A stretch of DNA of 35,042 bases from Promethearchaeota archaeon (GCA_016840545.1 JAEOSD010000007.1:1-35042), one strand, 5' to 3'. Counted from the first letter of the stretch, positions 9,211-18,057 are shown. The notes: generated from the letters alone by a model not told the origin. Made by a program: numbers and translations.

Positions 9211-9591
9211 TTAGAAACTAACAGCTCGTAAATTTTTACCTGTAATTTCATTGTACAAATTGGAAAATAATTGCATTGTGAAATTTAATTCTTTATTGGT
9301 AGGTTCTATCCCCCCATAAATGATATCTTCAATTTTTTTTATAAAGGGATACACAGTCTCAGGTTTTTGCCCTAATTCATTCACGCAAGTAATAGCATAT
9401 TCACGAATTGTTTGATGGGCTAATCTAGGTTTTTTATACTTTTTTTTAACTAAATCGTTGTAGACAAGATATATGTAAGCTATAGCTTCCGTGGATCGTT
9501 CTGTTTGAACTAATACTTTAACATTTTCAAAACTTTGTGTCACATCTAATTCTGGCTCTGGTTCTTTTTTTTTTTTCTTTGCTTTTACCAT
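9211..9591 (-). CDS. small soluble helical protein, DUF4129-like domain
   Basis: A 126-residue protein with a basic N-terminus (KAKKKKKEPEPE) and no membrane segment, then four predicted helices. The helical part aligns by eye with the C-terminal ~110 residues of the 522-residue protein just upstream: EAIAYIYLVYNDLVKKKY versus ESLSYLFNAIYMDLVNAKF; TIREYAI versus TIRDFAI; YPFIKKIEDIIY versus YPFIQKIEEIIY. It looks like a stand-alone copy of that cytosolic domain. Such helical tails occur in the DUF4129 position of MoxR/transglutaminase loci; the family name is my inference. Codons 5-9 contain a run of 12 A residues on the coding strand (positions 9565-9576), a possible slippage or sequencing-error site. 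Confidence 0.75.
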   Translation of the reverse strand: MVKAKKKKKEPEPELDVTQSFENVKVLVQTERSTEAIAYIYLVYNDLVKKKYKKPRLAHQTIREYAITCVNELGQKPETVYPFIKKIEDIIYGGIEPTNKELNFTMQLFSNLYNEITGKNLRAVSF

Positions 9592-9699
9592 ATTAAGACC
9601 CTTTCAGTATATTTTTCTTTTTTAATAAATTATTTTTTTCAAGTTTTTATTTTTATCTTATTTTTTTTGTTACATTTGTTTATATATTGTAATATTTGG

Positions 9700-11268
9700 T
9701 CAAAAATTCAATACAAAATTATATCCCGTTAATTGTAAATAAATTGGTGAAAATAATTCTACAGTTTTATAAAAATCATGATCAGATATTTGAAATGGTT
9801 TTGCATAAATAATTTCTTCAATTTTTTGAATAAAAGGATAAATAGTCGTAGGATTTAATTTTAAATCTTTTACGCTTATTATCGCAAAATCTCTTATTGT
9901 CTCTTTTACATCTCTTGTTCTTCCAAATTTAGCATTTACTAAATCCATATAAATTGCATTAAAAAGATAAGATAAAGATTCTTCTAATCTTCCAGAATCT
10001 TTTAAAATTTTAAGATTAATTATTTTACTCTCAAGAGGAAGATTAACAACCCTTGAAAGTTTATCTTGTTTTTTATAATAACGATAACCATAAAAAGATA
10101 ATCCTGCAATAATAACAGCTAATACAGGTAAAAAAATTGCTAGAAACATAAAGAAAGGGGTTTCACCTGGGGTTGAAGGTCCACTTGGTTGCTGGGCTTC
10201 AACATCAATATATTGAGTTGTTTCTAAGCCACTCCCAATTAGTACAATTCTTAAACTAGAAAGTCCTATTCCTGTAGGGAGGGGAAATACGTAAGAGAAA
10301 TCTCCATTACTATCTGTTCTATCTGTTCCAATAAAAGATCCATTATAATATATATCTATATCTCTATTACTAATTAAAACGGAGGGATTTGTGCTGGATA
10401 CTAATTGCCCAGCAATATTTAAATTGCTATTTTCAGTAATAGTAGAGGGTAAATTCCATAAGCAAGAAATATCTGAAAAAATCTTAGTATTAACAATTAC
10501 TGCTTCTGAATAACCTACAAATGGAGGATCAGAATAGTTCAGCTTTAGAGTTAGATCATCTTCTGGAACAAATGGGACAAAAATAAAGTCTTTTGGGATT
10601 TCACCAAACCCATTTGTGAAAAACGAGCCCGAATCTATAATATTGAGACCATAATACCAATAATAGTTAACAAAGGCATTAGAGATGCCCATTCCGTTTT
10701 GAAAGTTTAAGTAACCATCAAAATTAAAAAATTCACCATGTAAAGAGGCAGAGAAAGGATCCTGCACATCAAAATAAGAAGTAGTATTTACAAAAATTAG
10801 TAAATAAGTACGGTACTCTACGTTGTCTGGAGTAGAGTCAGTAACTTCAGCTTCGATTGTATGACTGATATAAACATCAAGAGAAGGAGTAACATTATAA
10901 TTAATTTGGAAATATCCATTTAAATCTGTATCATCATTTATTCCTGGGTATAATATTCCATCAATTTTTAAGGCCACTGTATATCCTTGTTTACCATCAT
11001 CCCATATCCTATTATATAATCTACCATAAATCTGTATTAAGTTATTATGAGGATGTCGGGAATTATTCACATTGTAAATGTCAATTAAATCTAAAGTTGC
11101 CCATATCCCTGACTTTTTAAGATTTTTATTGTCAATATAAGTTATGTTAGTTTTAATGTAATTTAAACTAAATAAAAATAGAATTGAAAAAAATAAACCT
11201 AAAGCTAATTGTATCTTTTTTTTCCCTAATTTTCCAATTTTTAATTTGTTTCTAAAAATTTTATTCAT
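9700..11268 (-). CDS. membrane-anchored Ig-like surface protein with cytosolic helical tail
   Basis: The 522-residue protein has a signal-anchor (IQLALGLFFSILFLFSLNYI, ~19-38), then an ectodomain of ~330 residues. The ectodomain has repeated beta-sandwich features typical of carboxypeptidase-regulatory or Big/Ig-like domains: TDLNGYFQINYNV near 115, and DSNGDFSYVFPLPTGIG near 320. A proline-rich linker and a membrane segment (FFMFLAIFLPVLAVIIAGLS, ~372-392) follow. The cytosolic domain of ~110 residues is homologous by eye to the 126-residue protein encoded next. Several N-glycosylation sequons are present in the ectodomain. It starts 20 nt after the stop of the giant surface protein, so it is probably co-transcribed with it. 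The likely role is linking the extracellular assembly to the cytosolic MoxR/DUF58 side (inference). Confidence 0.75.
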   Translation of the reverse strand: MNKIFRNKLKIGKLGKKKIQLALGLFFSILFLFSLNYIKTNITYIDNKNLKKSGIWATLDLIDIYNVNNSRHPHNNLIQIYGRLYNRIWDDGKQGYTVALKIDGILYPGINDDTDLNGYFQINYNVTPSLDVYISHTIEAEVTDSTPDNVEYRTYLLIFVNTTSYFDVQDPFSASLHGEFFNFDGYLNFQNGMGISNAFVNYYWYYGLNIIDSGSFFTNGFGEIPKDFIFVPFVPEDDLTLKLNYSDPPFVGYSEAVIVNTKIFSDISCLWNLPSTITENSNLNIAGQLVSSTNPSVLISNRDIDIYYNGSFIGTDRTDSNGDFSYVFPLPTGIGLSSLRIVLIGSGLETTQYIDVEAQQPSGPSTPGETPFFMFLAIFLPVLAVIIAGLSFYGYRYYKKQDKLSRVVNLPLESKIINLKILKDSGRLEESLSYLFNAIYMDLVNAKFGRTRDVKETIRDFAIISVKDLKLNPTTIYPFIQKIEEIIYAKPFQISDHDFYKTVELFSPIYLQLTGYNFVLNF

Positions 11269-11288
11269 TGTTATAATAAATTTTGTAT

Positions 11289-14200
11289 TTAAGGTCTAAA
11301 TAACTGTTGTTCACTTGATTTTATAAAATAATATCTTGGAGCAGTAAAATTATCTTCTGGGTAAAAACTCACCCATACTTCTGCATCATCTGGCCAAGCA
11401 GCTCCAATCACGATTGTAATATTAAAGAATCCATTAATATCTGTAGAACCTATTTTACTAGTAATAATAAATCCTAAATTATCACGAATAGTCACAGTAA
11501 CGTTCTTAAATGCAATTTCAGTACCGTTATCCCATCTTAAATAACCATAAGCATAAAGATCATCTCCTTCATAAAACTGATCTTTAACTACTCTAGTATC
11601 ATAATTTCCTGAAAGCGTAGTTCCAGCACTAACATTTATAGGAATAGGTGAGCTAATTTCATAGGCCATATAATTAAATAAACTAATTCCTGCATCAAAA
11701 AGATTACCATAAAAATCGATTCTTAGATAATATTGTCCTTCAGGACAATTTAAGAGTATTGAATTAATGTTAAATTGATAATATCCATTATATACTGTTA
11801 TAGTTTGAGGTCCAGCAAGATTTAGATAAAAAGAAACGTCAGAAAACGTATTATCTAAAAGTAATATGGTAATTTCTAAACCATTTAAGTTAATCGTCCC
11901 ATCTCGAACGTAAGTATTTACATCAAAATTATCAAAATTCCTTAAAACAGAGTCTTTAGCGTTTGGCGATATTGTGAAAGTTTCGTTTACCACAACATAA
12001 GTAATATTGAATGTAGGAAAAGTATGATAATTTACTCGAATTCTATTTAATCCTGCATGGAGGTTATTAGTAGAAACATTAAATTGCACAAATCCTGTAT
12101 CACTAGTAAATATATAAGATTGTATTGGAGAACCTGAATAATCATCATACATTGTAACTGATCTCCCAATTTTTGATTCAGCATGAACAATTTGAACTTG
12201 AAAATGTGCTTGTTGACCAAAGTAATATGTTTCAGGAGGTTTACCGTTGTCATAAAATGGTAAAGTTGGATTTCCCTCAACTGATAAGTAAATGTCTAGA
12301 TTATCTGGATCAATAACTTTTAGCTCATGAGAAGCATTTACAATATCGTAAAAATTAGGGAGAAATAAATAAAAATCGTGCGGATTATTACTCGGGGGAT
12401 AGGAATATAAGAAAATTCCATTGAACTCTACCTTAATTGTATAGTTTTGTTCTGGTGTTGAGCCTGAAACTGAATAATATAGATCAAATTCACCAGTATT
12501 ATCCAGCTGTAAGGAACCGCTTTCGTGAATTAAATAACCGAAAACTTCAGTAGAACCATAATAAAGATGGACAGAAATTTCTGCATATTTTATAGGGGAA
12601 TGATTTAAAGAATCATTTACATATCCATGTAAATTGAAACTTGTTTGACCTCTACTAATTTCACGAGGTACAGGACCACTTTCGAAATCAACTATTATTT
12701 GCTCATTCAATATAAAGTAAGAAAAATTATAATATGAACCCCACCTTGCACATATTTGATGGGGTCCTGCAATAGTAGAGAAATCTGTGATATATAACGT
12801 TTGAGCAAACCCAGAGCTTGTAGATACCGCGTCTATTAACCTGTCTTGTGTAACATCATAAAACTCTATGAGTTCTCCATCTCCTATTGGTGCACCTCCC
12901 CAAGTTAAATTAACTGAGAGGTCAAGATGATCATTATAATTAATTATAGGTTGATTATAATTATCTGAAGTAGTCCCATTTATCCAAAAGTTAAATGATA
13001 ATGTAGCAGGAGTGGAAATTAATAATTCATGTGCAAAGTTGGAAGATGTACTTAATATTGGTAAATTAAAGAAATATGGATACATTGGAACCCAATTTCG
13101 ATCCATCGTTCCATTAAAATCTAATCTTAAGGTATAGTTCCCTATTGGAGTATTTGAGTCTACTTCAAAGTTTAAATTAAAATATCCATTAAAATCAGTA
13201 TAGAAGGACTCACTAGGAAGCAAGTTGGAAGAATAATCTGATCCACCTAAACTGAAGAGTCTTAATCTTAATATACAATCACCTAACGGATTAAGATTTG
13301 TCGCATCAAGAATTTCTCCTTCAATGTTGAACCAGGTGTTTGTAGCTCCTGAACCAGTACGATTAATTTCCCTTGGGACGGGACCAGAAAAAATATTTAT
13401 TGTTGGTTCTTCGTTTAAAATAAAATAGGAATAATTTTCTTGTAGATTATGCCTTGCGTACAATAGATTTGGACCCGCTGTGAAGCTATTATTCGCTGGG
13501 ATAGTAATTGAAGCAGATCCAGTCACATCTGAAATAGCACTTCCTAATTCGATGCCACCTCTTGTCCAATCATGAAAGAAGACCCTTTTTCCTTGAACTG
13601 GTCCTACATTCTCAAGCATGACAATTGCATTAAGAATAAGAGGATCATTTCTAAAAACAAGTGGATTATTTGGATCATTCGCAGGATAACTATTTATATA
13701 AAATAATAAGGATAATACTTTTGTTATATTAAATTCCCGTCGTTGGCTAGAATTCGTAATAGGAACGATACTAGTAAAAGGGACATAAAATATGGGTAAC
13801 ATCCATGTTCCATTAAAATCAACCCTTATTTCATATTGACCTGCTGGTACACTAGGATTGATATTTAAAATTTCGTTAAATTCGCCATTCGGATCAGTAA
13901 ATTGGGTTGAAGGTATAAACGCATTAAAGATTTCATTATTAGTACCAATTTGGAGTAATTTAAAATTTACCTCAGCATCCTTAACTCTTTTATTTGCTAC
14001 TGGATCATATAAATAACCCTGCACATTTGTAATATCTGGTGCTGTATCAGAACGATTTACCATTGTTGGAGTTACTAAAGTTAGATTTACTTGAATATCT
14101 CCAGCAATAGTAAAGAGAGTATAGTTTACTATGACAGGATTTACTCTTGCTTCTATTAGATGATGCCCAACTACTTTTGAATCATTTATGTTAATCAAGA

Positions 14201-15737
14201 TTGAAGATTGTCCATTAGGATCTGTATAGTCATTACCAAGAAGTTCCCCAGTACTTAGATCTCTGAAAGTAATTCCTATATTATCTATAGGTTCGGTAGA
14301 GGAACTCAAATAAGCAGTTATATTCGCAGTCTCTGGTAATCGATAATAAACTGCAGGAAAGGGGCGATCAGTATAAACGGAAATATTATAATCTCCTCCT
14401 GTTACTGGGCTTCCACCAGTTCCAAAGCTGTCAAATATGATATCCATTTGTACCCATTGACCATTTCCAAAATAATCTGATGGCACATAAATTTCTGCCC
14501 AATTGTATAAATTTTTATACTTAATTGCAAAACCATTGGCGCCTTCAATTGGATCAGAAATTTCTTGAATACCAAAACTATTAAATCCATCAACAAATCG
14601 ACTTGCCACTCCAAAAATTCGGCAAAACACACTGAAGGCAGATGCAAAATCAGACCAAACACCTTGCTTAGTCTCACAAAACCAGTCAACAGCATCTCTA
14701 CCAGGCGGAGCAGGATTATAAGAGTTGGGATCAATTGGAAACGTAAAATAGGTTTGAAGATGATTTCTGATCTTATTAGCTACTACAAAGGCATTGTCAT
14801 ATTCATTTATGGTATTATTTAATATTACTAAGGTGTCATTGACAAAATAATTGTTTGTTAGATAAGCATCTAAAGCCAGAGGTAATTGTAAATACCGATT
14901 TTGAATTACCGGAGGAGTATATATTGCTCCTACCGCACTATTATTGATATCATCATTCGAGGGTAGGTTTAGGCCAAACATGTAATAACTCATGTTTACA
15001 TCAGCTTCACTTATAAAAGTTAAATCCATTGTAGTACTATTAAAATCATCTTTATAAAATTTAGGATCATCTGGTGCTGTTAGTACCATATTGGGAGCAG
15101 AAACTGAACCATCAATAACATATGGATTTGGAAAAAGAGTAGGGGCGACCATAGAATTTATTCCTAAGGTAGGAGTTAATGGCATTTTTATTTTCAGTAA
15201 ATCCTTATCAGAATGATAAGTAAGCCAATCGTTATAAGAATAAAAATTATAATTTTGAGTGGACGCAGTTGAGTGCCATCCATCTCCAGTATATTCATCA
15301 AAACATTCATATTTCCATAATTTATTTGTCATTGCATTGAAATCACTATAATAAAAAACTCTAAATACTTCAATTTCAGAAGCTAATAAGCCTAAAATGC
15401 TTTGTGAAAAATTTCCTAAATCTAAATCGTCAATATCACCATCAAACATATCTTGTAGTGAGTCTAATAAGTCTTGCAATTGATCTTGAGATAAATTTAA
15501 ATTATCAAAAATATCAGACCAATTAAAGGGTATGGGAATGAATACCGGATTCCCCTCCTCATATTCTGCTTCTGATAATTGGTCGCTAGGAAAGGGTCTT
15601 TGACTACCAAAAAGTAAACTATAAAGAAGTACAGAAAAAGCAAATAGGGAAATTAGCAAGATAGTAACAAGAAATATCCCAATTACTCGCTTTTTATTAA
15701 TAGGTGAAATTAATAAATCTTCACGAAATTCTGACAT
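11289..15737 (-). CDS. giant surface protein: degenerate transglutaminase-like domain plus four Ig-like tandem units
   Basis: A 1482-residue protein. One N-terminal membrane anchor lies at ~17-42, then an acidic Asp/Leu-rich segment (~75-112). A transglutaminase-like (papain-fold) domain at ~300-440 reads QGVWSDFASAFSVFCRIFGV, ASRFVDGF, YNWAEIYVP and WVQMDIIFD. Family members have Cys, His and Asp in these blocks. Here they are Trp361 (TGG), Tyr411 (TAC) and Asp432, so only Asp remains and cross-linking activity is not expected. The rest is beta-rich with four units of ~230-240 residues. These are recognisable by DFNGT-like strands at about 640, 876, 1102 and 1341, and by SGPVPREINR and SGPVPREISR at about 784 and 1020. 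Many Asn-X-Ser/Thr sequons are present and no C-terminal anchor is visible. It is the first gene of the seven-gene cluster; ATG with an A/T-rich promoter upstream. Confidence 0.85.
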   Translation of the reverse strand: MSEFREDLLISPINKKRVIGIFLVTILLISLFAFSVLLYSLLFGSQRPFPSDQLSEAEYEEGNPVFIPIPFNWSDIFDNLNLSQDQLQDLLDSLQDMFDGDIDDLDLGNFSQSILGLLASEIEVFRVFYYSDFNAMTNKLWKYECFDEYTGDGWHSTASTQNYNFYSYNDWLTYHSDKDLLKIKMPLTPTLGINSMVAPTLFPNPYVIDGSVSAPNMVLTAPDDPKFYKDDFNSTTMDLTFISEADVNMSYYMFGLNLPSNDDINNSAVGAIYTPPVIQNRYLQLPLALDAYLTNNYFVNDTLVILNNTINEYDNAFVVANKIRNHLQTYFTFPIDPNSYNPAPPGRDAVDWFCETKQGVWSDFASAFSVFCRIFGVASRFVDGFNSFGIQEISDPIEGANGFAIKYKNLYNWAEIYVPSDYFGNGQWVQMDIIFDSFGTGGSPVTGGDYNISVYTDRPFPAVYYRLPETANITAYLSSSTEPIDNIGITFRDLSTGELLGNDYTDPNGQSSILININDSKVVGHHLIEARVNPVIVNYTLFTIAGDIQVNLTLVTPTMVNRSDTAPDITNVQGYLYDPVANKRVKDAEVNFKLLQIGTNNEIFNAFIPSTQFTDPNGEFNEILNINPSVPAGQYEIRVDFNGTWMLPIFYVPFTSIVPITNSSQRREFNITKVLSLLFYINSYPANDPNNPLVFRNDPLILNAIVMLENVGPVQGKRVFFHDWTRGGIELGSAISDVTGSASITIPANNSFTAGPNLLYARHNLQENYSYFILNEEPTINIFSGPVPREINRTGSGATNTWFNIEGEILDATNLNPLGDCILRLRLFSLGGSDYSSNLLPSESFYTDFNGYFNLNFEVDSNTPIGNYTLRLDFNGTMDRNWVPMYPYFFNLPILSTSSNFAHELLISTPATLSFNFWINGTTSDNYNQPIINYNDHLDLSVNLTWGGAPIGDGELIEFYDVTQDRLIDAVSTSSGFAQTLYITDFSTIAGPHQICARWGSYYNFSYFILNEQIIVDFESGPVPREISRGQTSFNLHGYVNDSLNHSPIKYAEISVHLYYGSTEVFGYLIHESGSLQLDNTGEFDLYYSVSGSTPEQNYTIKVEFNGIFLYSYPPSNNPHDFYLFLPNFYDIVNASHELKVIDPDNLDIYLSVEGNPTLPFYDNGKPPETYYFGQQAHFQVQIVHAESKIGRSVTMYDDYSGSPIQSYIFTSDTGFVQFNVSTNNLHAGLNRIRVNYHTFPTFNITYVVVNETFTISPNAKDSVLRNFDNFDVNTYVRDGTINLNGLEITILLLDNTFSDVSFYLNLAGPQTITVYNGYYQFNINSILLNCPEGQYYLRIDFYGNLFDAGISLFNYMAYEISSPIPINVSAGTTLSGNYDTRVVKDQFYEGDDLYAYGYLRWDNGTEIAFKNVTVTIRDNLGFIITSKIGSTDINGFFNITIVIGAAWPDDAEVWVSFYPEDNFTAPRYYFIKSSEQQLFRP

Positions 15738-15797
15738 ATATAATCAAATATTCCCTTAACATTTACTAAATTAAATTTGCAATATTAATTAAAATTA

Positions 15798-15807
15798 TTA
15801 TATAAAT
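15798..15807 (-). promoter_or_regulatory. candidate TATA box for the seven-gene surface cluster
   Basis: On the minus strand this reads ATTTATATAA, about 60 nt upstream of the ATG at 15737 of the giant surface protein. It is the best TATA-like element in this A/T-rich spacer. The background is so A/T-rich that the call is weak. Confidence 0.3.
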
Positions 15808-15939
15808 AATTTTCCTTATGAATTATTATGATATGAAATATCTATAAATGAGTTTTTAAACTTATTTTAAAACTGTCTCTAATGATATTAATAATAGACT
15901 GAGAAATAAGAATTATTGAAGATTTAAGACAATAATTAA

Positions 15940-15980
15940 TGCACCCTAGTGCAATTTCGTAGGAATTTTCGTTGAAAATT
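15940..15980 (-). terminator. two adjacent short hairpins downstream of the zinc-ribbon gene
   Basis: TGCAC(15940-15944)-CCTA-GTGCA(15949-15953) and AATTTTC(15964-15970)-GTT-GAAAATT(15974-15980) are two perfect inverted repeats, 10 nt apart. They lie 15-55 nt past the stop of the minus-strand coiled-coil zinc-ribbon gene. They could act as 3'-end signals or stabilise the transcript. The remaining spacer from 15738 to 15939 shows only A/T-rich promoter-like sequence. Confidence 0.35.
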
Positions 15981-15994
15981 AACAAATCACTGCT

Positions 15995-16858
15995 TTAAAA
16001 TTCAAATCCACATTTAGTACAGACATTTTTCTTTGCATATTGTGGTTTTGGTATGTAACTGATTATCTTGGTTTTATCTTCAACTTCCTTAATAGCAAAA
16101 CCAGATGCACCACAATTTGGGCAAATTCTCCTTGAACCTCCAAGTTCAACTCCTAGATCCTGGGAAGGAGTAGATATTGGGGCGGTAGATGTTCCAAAAG
16201 AAGGACTACTTCCAAAGGTTGATGTTTGAGAGGTAATTCCTTGTGCTAAACTAGATGGCATAACTGGTTTGGGTTCTTTTAATTCCTGAATCCTCCTTTC
16301 TTTATAGGTTAATTCTTCCTGCAATTTATTAATTTGTGATTGAAGGGGACCAATTTGTTGCTGTAAATTCATGTTTTCTTGTTGAACTCGCTGGAGCTGA
16401 CCTTGTAGCTGTGGTAATTGTGCTTGCAATTGTGCTTTTTCATTATTTATTTGGTTAATTTGATTTTGATAGGTTTCTATAGTAGCTTGAAGATTTTGGA
16501 CTTTAGAAGTTAATTGGTTTATTTGATGATCCTTTTCATGAACTTGTGCATTTAAGTTAGCAAATTGAGTATTAACACTTTGGAGTTGATTTTCTAAATC
16601 CCTGAGACGTGCTTCTCTTTCTTGAACTTGACTCATTGCTGCATTATATTCTGCTTGTGATGGCCCACTTGGAAATGATGGTTCAGGTTCATATGTTGGG
16701 TATGAAGGAGCAGGTGTAGGTGGTGGAGGGCTTGTTGGTGGTATAGATTGTGGCGGGACGGTAGGTGGGGGCATAGAAGGAGGTCTTAATGGAGGGGGTG
16801 AGGGTTTTTTTGGTTTTTCTTCGTCTTCTCTATCATATTCGTATGAAATTATAATCAC
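15995..16858 (-). CDS. proline-rich, coiled-coil, C-terminal zinc-ribbon protein
   Basis: The 287-residue protein has three parts. Residues ~15-75 are very proline-rich (PSPPPLRPPSMPPPTVPP and more) and likely unstructured. Residues ~70-205 form a Gln/Asn-rich coiled coil with strong heptads (INQLTSKVQNLQATIETYQN, LQGQLQRVQQENMNLQQQ). After a Ser/Thr linker, the C-terminal 45 residues are a zinc ribbon with two CxxC pairs, CPNCG and CTKCG. No membrane segment is seen. The start is GTG with no in-frame ATG nearby. I cannot name a family; an adaptor or scaffold is suggested by the poly-proline plus coiled-coil layout (inference). It is monocistronic by spacing, 257 nt upstream of the surface-protein cluster and on the same strand. 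Confidence 0.8.
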   Translation of the reverse strand: MIIISYEYDREDEEKPKKPSPPPLRPPSMPPPTVPPQSIPPTSPPPPTPAPSYPTYEPEPSFPSGPSQAEYNAAMSQVQEREARLRDLENQLQSVNTQFANLNAQVHEKDHQINQLTSKVQNLQATIETYQNQINQINNEKAQLQAQLPQLQGQLQRVQQENMNLQQQIGPLQSQINKLQEELTYKERRIQELKEPKPVMPSSLAQGITSQTSTFGSSPSFGTSTAPISTPSQDLGVELGGSRRICPNCGASGFAIKEVEDKTKIISYIPKPQYAKKNVCTKCGFEF

Positions 16859-16965
16859 CTTTTTTATTATTTATAAAAAATGATCTAATTTGTAACTTTA
16901 ATAGTGAACTAACTTTATAAATTATCGCACAAAAGTTAAAGAAAAAGAGTAATAATTTAAAGAAA

Positions 16966-18057
16966 TTAGAAGCACTTCCAATAAGGACTTAGTATCTCCT
17001 TTAATTTCGGTATTAATTTATTATTCATATAATCTAAAAGTTCTTTATCTGATTTTTTAGGTTTCTCCTCAATTAATTGATCATACTTATCATTAAGAAC
17101 TTGTAAACAATTATAAACAGCTTTCGCTTGTTTATCAAGCTCGTAGCCTCCCTCCAATGTAATTAGAATACGATCATTTGCAAATTCCTTAGCAATTGTT
17201 TTAATTTTTTTTAAGTAATTTGCTGGTGCTTGATAAGTCCATCCCATCATTGTTAATTCATCTGTCCAATGTGTATCGAAGCCTGCTGATATGAGAATAA
17301 ATTCAGGCTTAAATTCATTACAAATGGGCGCGATTATTTCGTCGAAATAAAGAGAAATTACATCATCAGCAGCCCTAGGAGGCATGGGATAATTAATTAT
17401 TTTACCTTTTCCTTTTCCTGTACCTATTTCACCAATAAATCCACTTCCAGGATAAAGAGTCCTCCCATCCTGATGAGAGTTAAAAATTACTAATTCTCCA
17501 TCAGATTTTGATCCATTGAAAAATATATCTTGAGTACCATTACCGTGATGACAGTCCCAATCAATAATAGCAATTCTTTTAATGTTTTTCTCTCTAAAAA
17601 GATATTCTGCGGTAATAGCAATATTATTGAATATGCAAAATCCTGAAAACTTATGCGAATTAGAATGATGACCGGGAGGCCTCACTAATGCAAATGCATT
17701 TTTGCAATTTCCATTCAGAATTTCATCCGCAGCTTGTAAATTTCCTCCAACGGAATATAATGAGGCTTCATATGTCATTGGTGATGCGTCTGTATCCATA
17801 TCAATATGTTGGATTCGACCGGTTTTTTCAGCTAATTCACAAACAGATTGAATTTCTTTAATTAACCCTTCTCTATGGACATATTTTATCTGTTCTAAAG
17901 TTGCTTTTCTAGGTTTTATTAATTTAAAATCTGGATCTTCTAATACTTTTTTTTCATTTAAAAGATCCATTATTACAATAAGTCTTTCATGACTCTCGAC
18001 GTGCGTGCCTATCCTATGTTGTAGATAAATGTCATCATATACTATTCCAGTTGTCAT
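16966..18057 (-). CDS. histone deacetylase family protein (zinc-dependent, arginase fold)
   Basis: A 363-residue protein with every catalytic element of the HDAC/acetoin-utilisation family. His130-His131 lie in RPPGHHSNSH, Asp168 and His170 in IDWDCHHGNGTQDIF, Asp261 in SAGFDTH, and the transition-state Tyr305 in LEGGYEL. Zinc would bind Asp168, His170 and Asp261. The layout is closest to class II-type HDACs and bacterial/archaeal acetylpolyamine amidohydrolase-like deacetylases. The substrate could be acetyl-lysine on chromatin proteins or a small acetylated amine; sequence alone does not decide. ATG 18057 has a good ribosome binding site (GAGGAAAT at 18062-18069). It is divergent from a small GTPase gene across a 129-141-nt spacer with an inverted repeat. 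Confidence 0.92.
   Translation of the reverse strand: MTTGIVYDDIYLQHRIGTHVESHERLIVIMDLLNEKKVLEDPDFKLIKPRKATLEQIKYVHREGLIKEIQSVCELAEKTGRIQHIDMDTDASPMTYEASLYSVGGNLQAADEILNGNCKNAFALVRPPGHHSNSHKFSGFCIFNNIAITAEYLFREKNIKRIAIIDWDCHHGNGTQDIFFNGSKSDGELVIFNSHQDGRTLYPGSGFIGEIGTGKGKGKIINYPMPPRAADDVISLYFDEIIAPICNEFKPEFILISAGFDTHWTDELTMMGWTYQAPANYLKKIKTIAKEFANDRILITLEGGYELDKQAKAVYNCLQVLNDKYDQLIEEKPKKSDKELLDYMNNKLIPKLKEILSPYWKCF

Noticed and set aside
12047-14822. Several 77-110-codon open frames on both strands inside the giant surface-protein gene
   Set aside because: The 1482-codon frame is continuous with domain features and repeats; the others have no recognisable content.
15738-15994. Structured RNA or tRNA in the spacer with two hairpins
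   Set aside because: Hairpins are short, the rest is featureless A/T sequence, and no cloverleaf, snoRNA box or SRP motif is seen. No tRNA was found elsewhere either.
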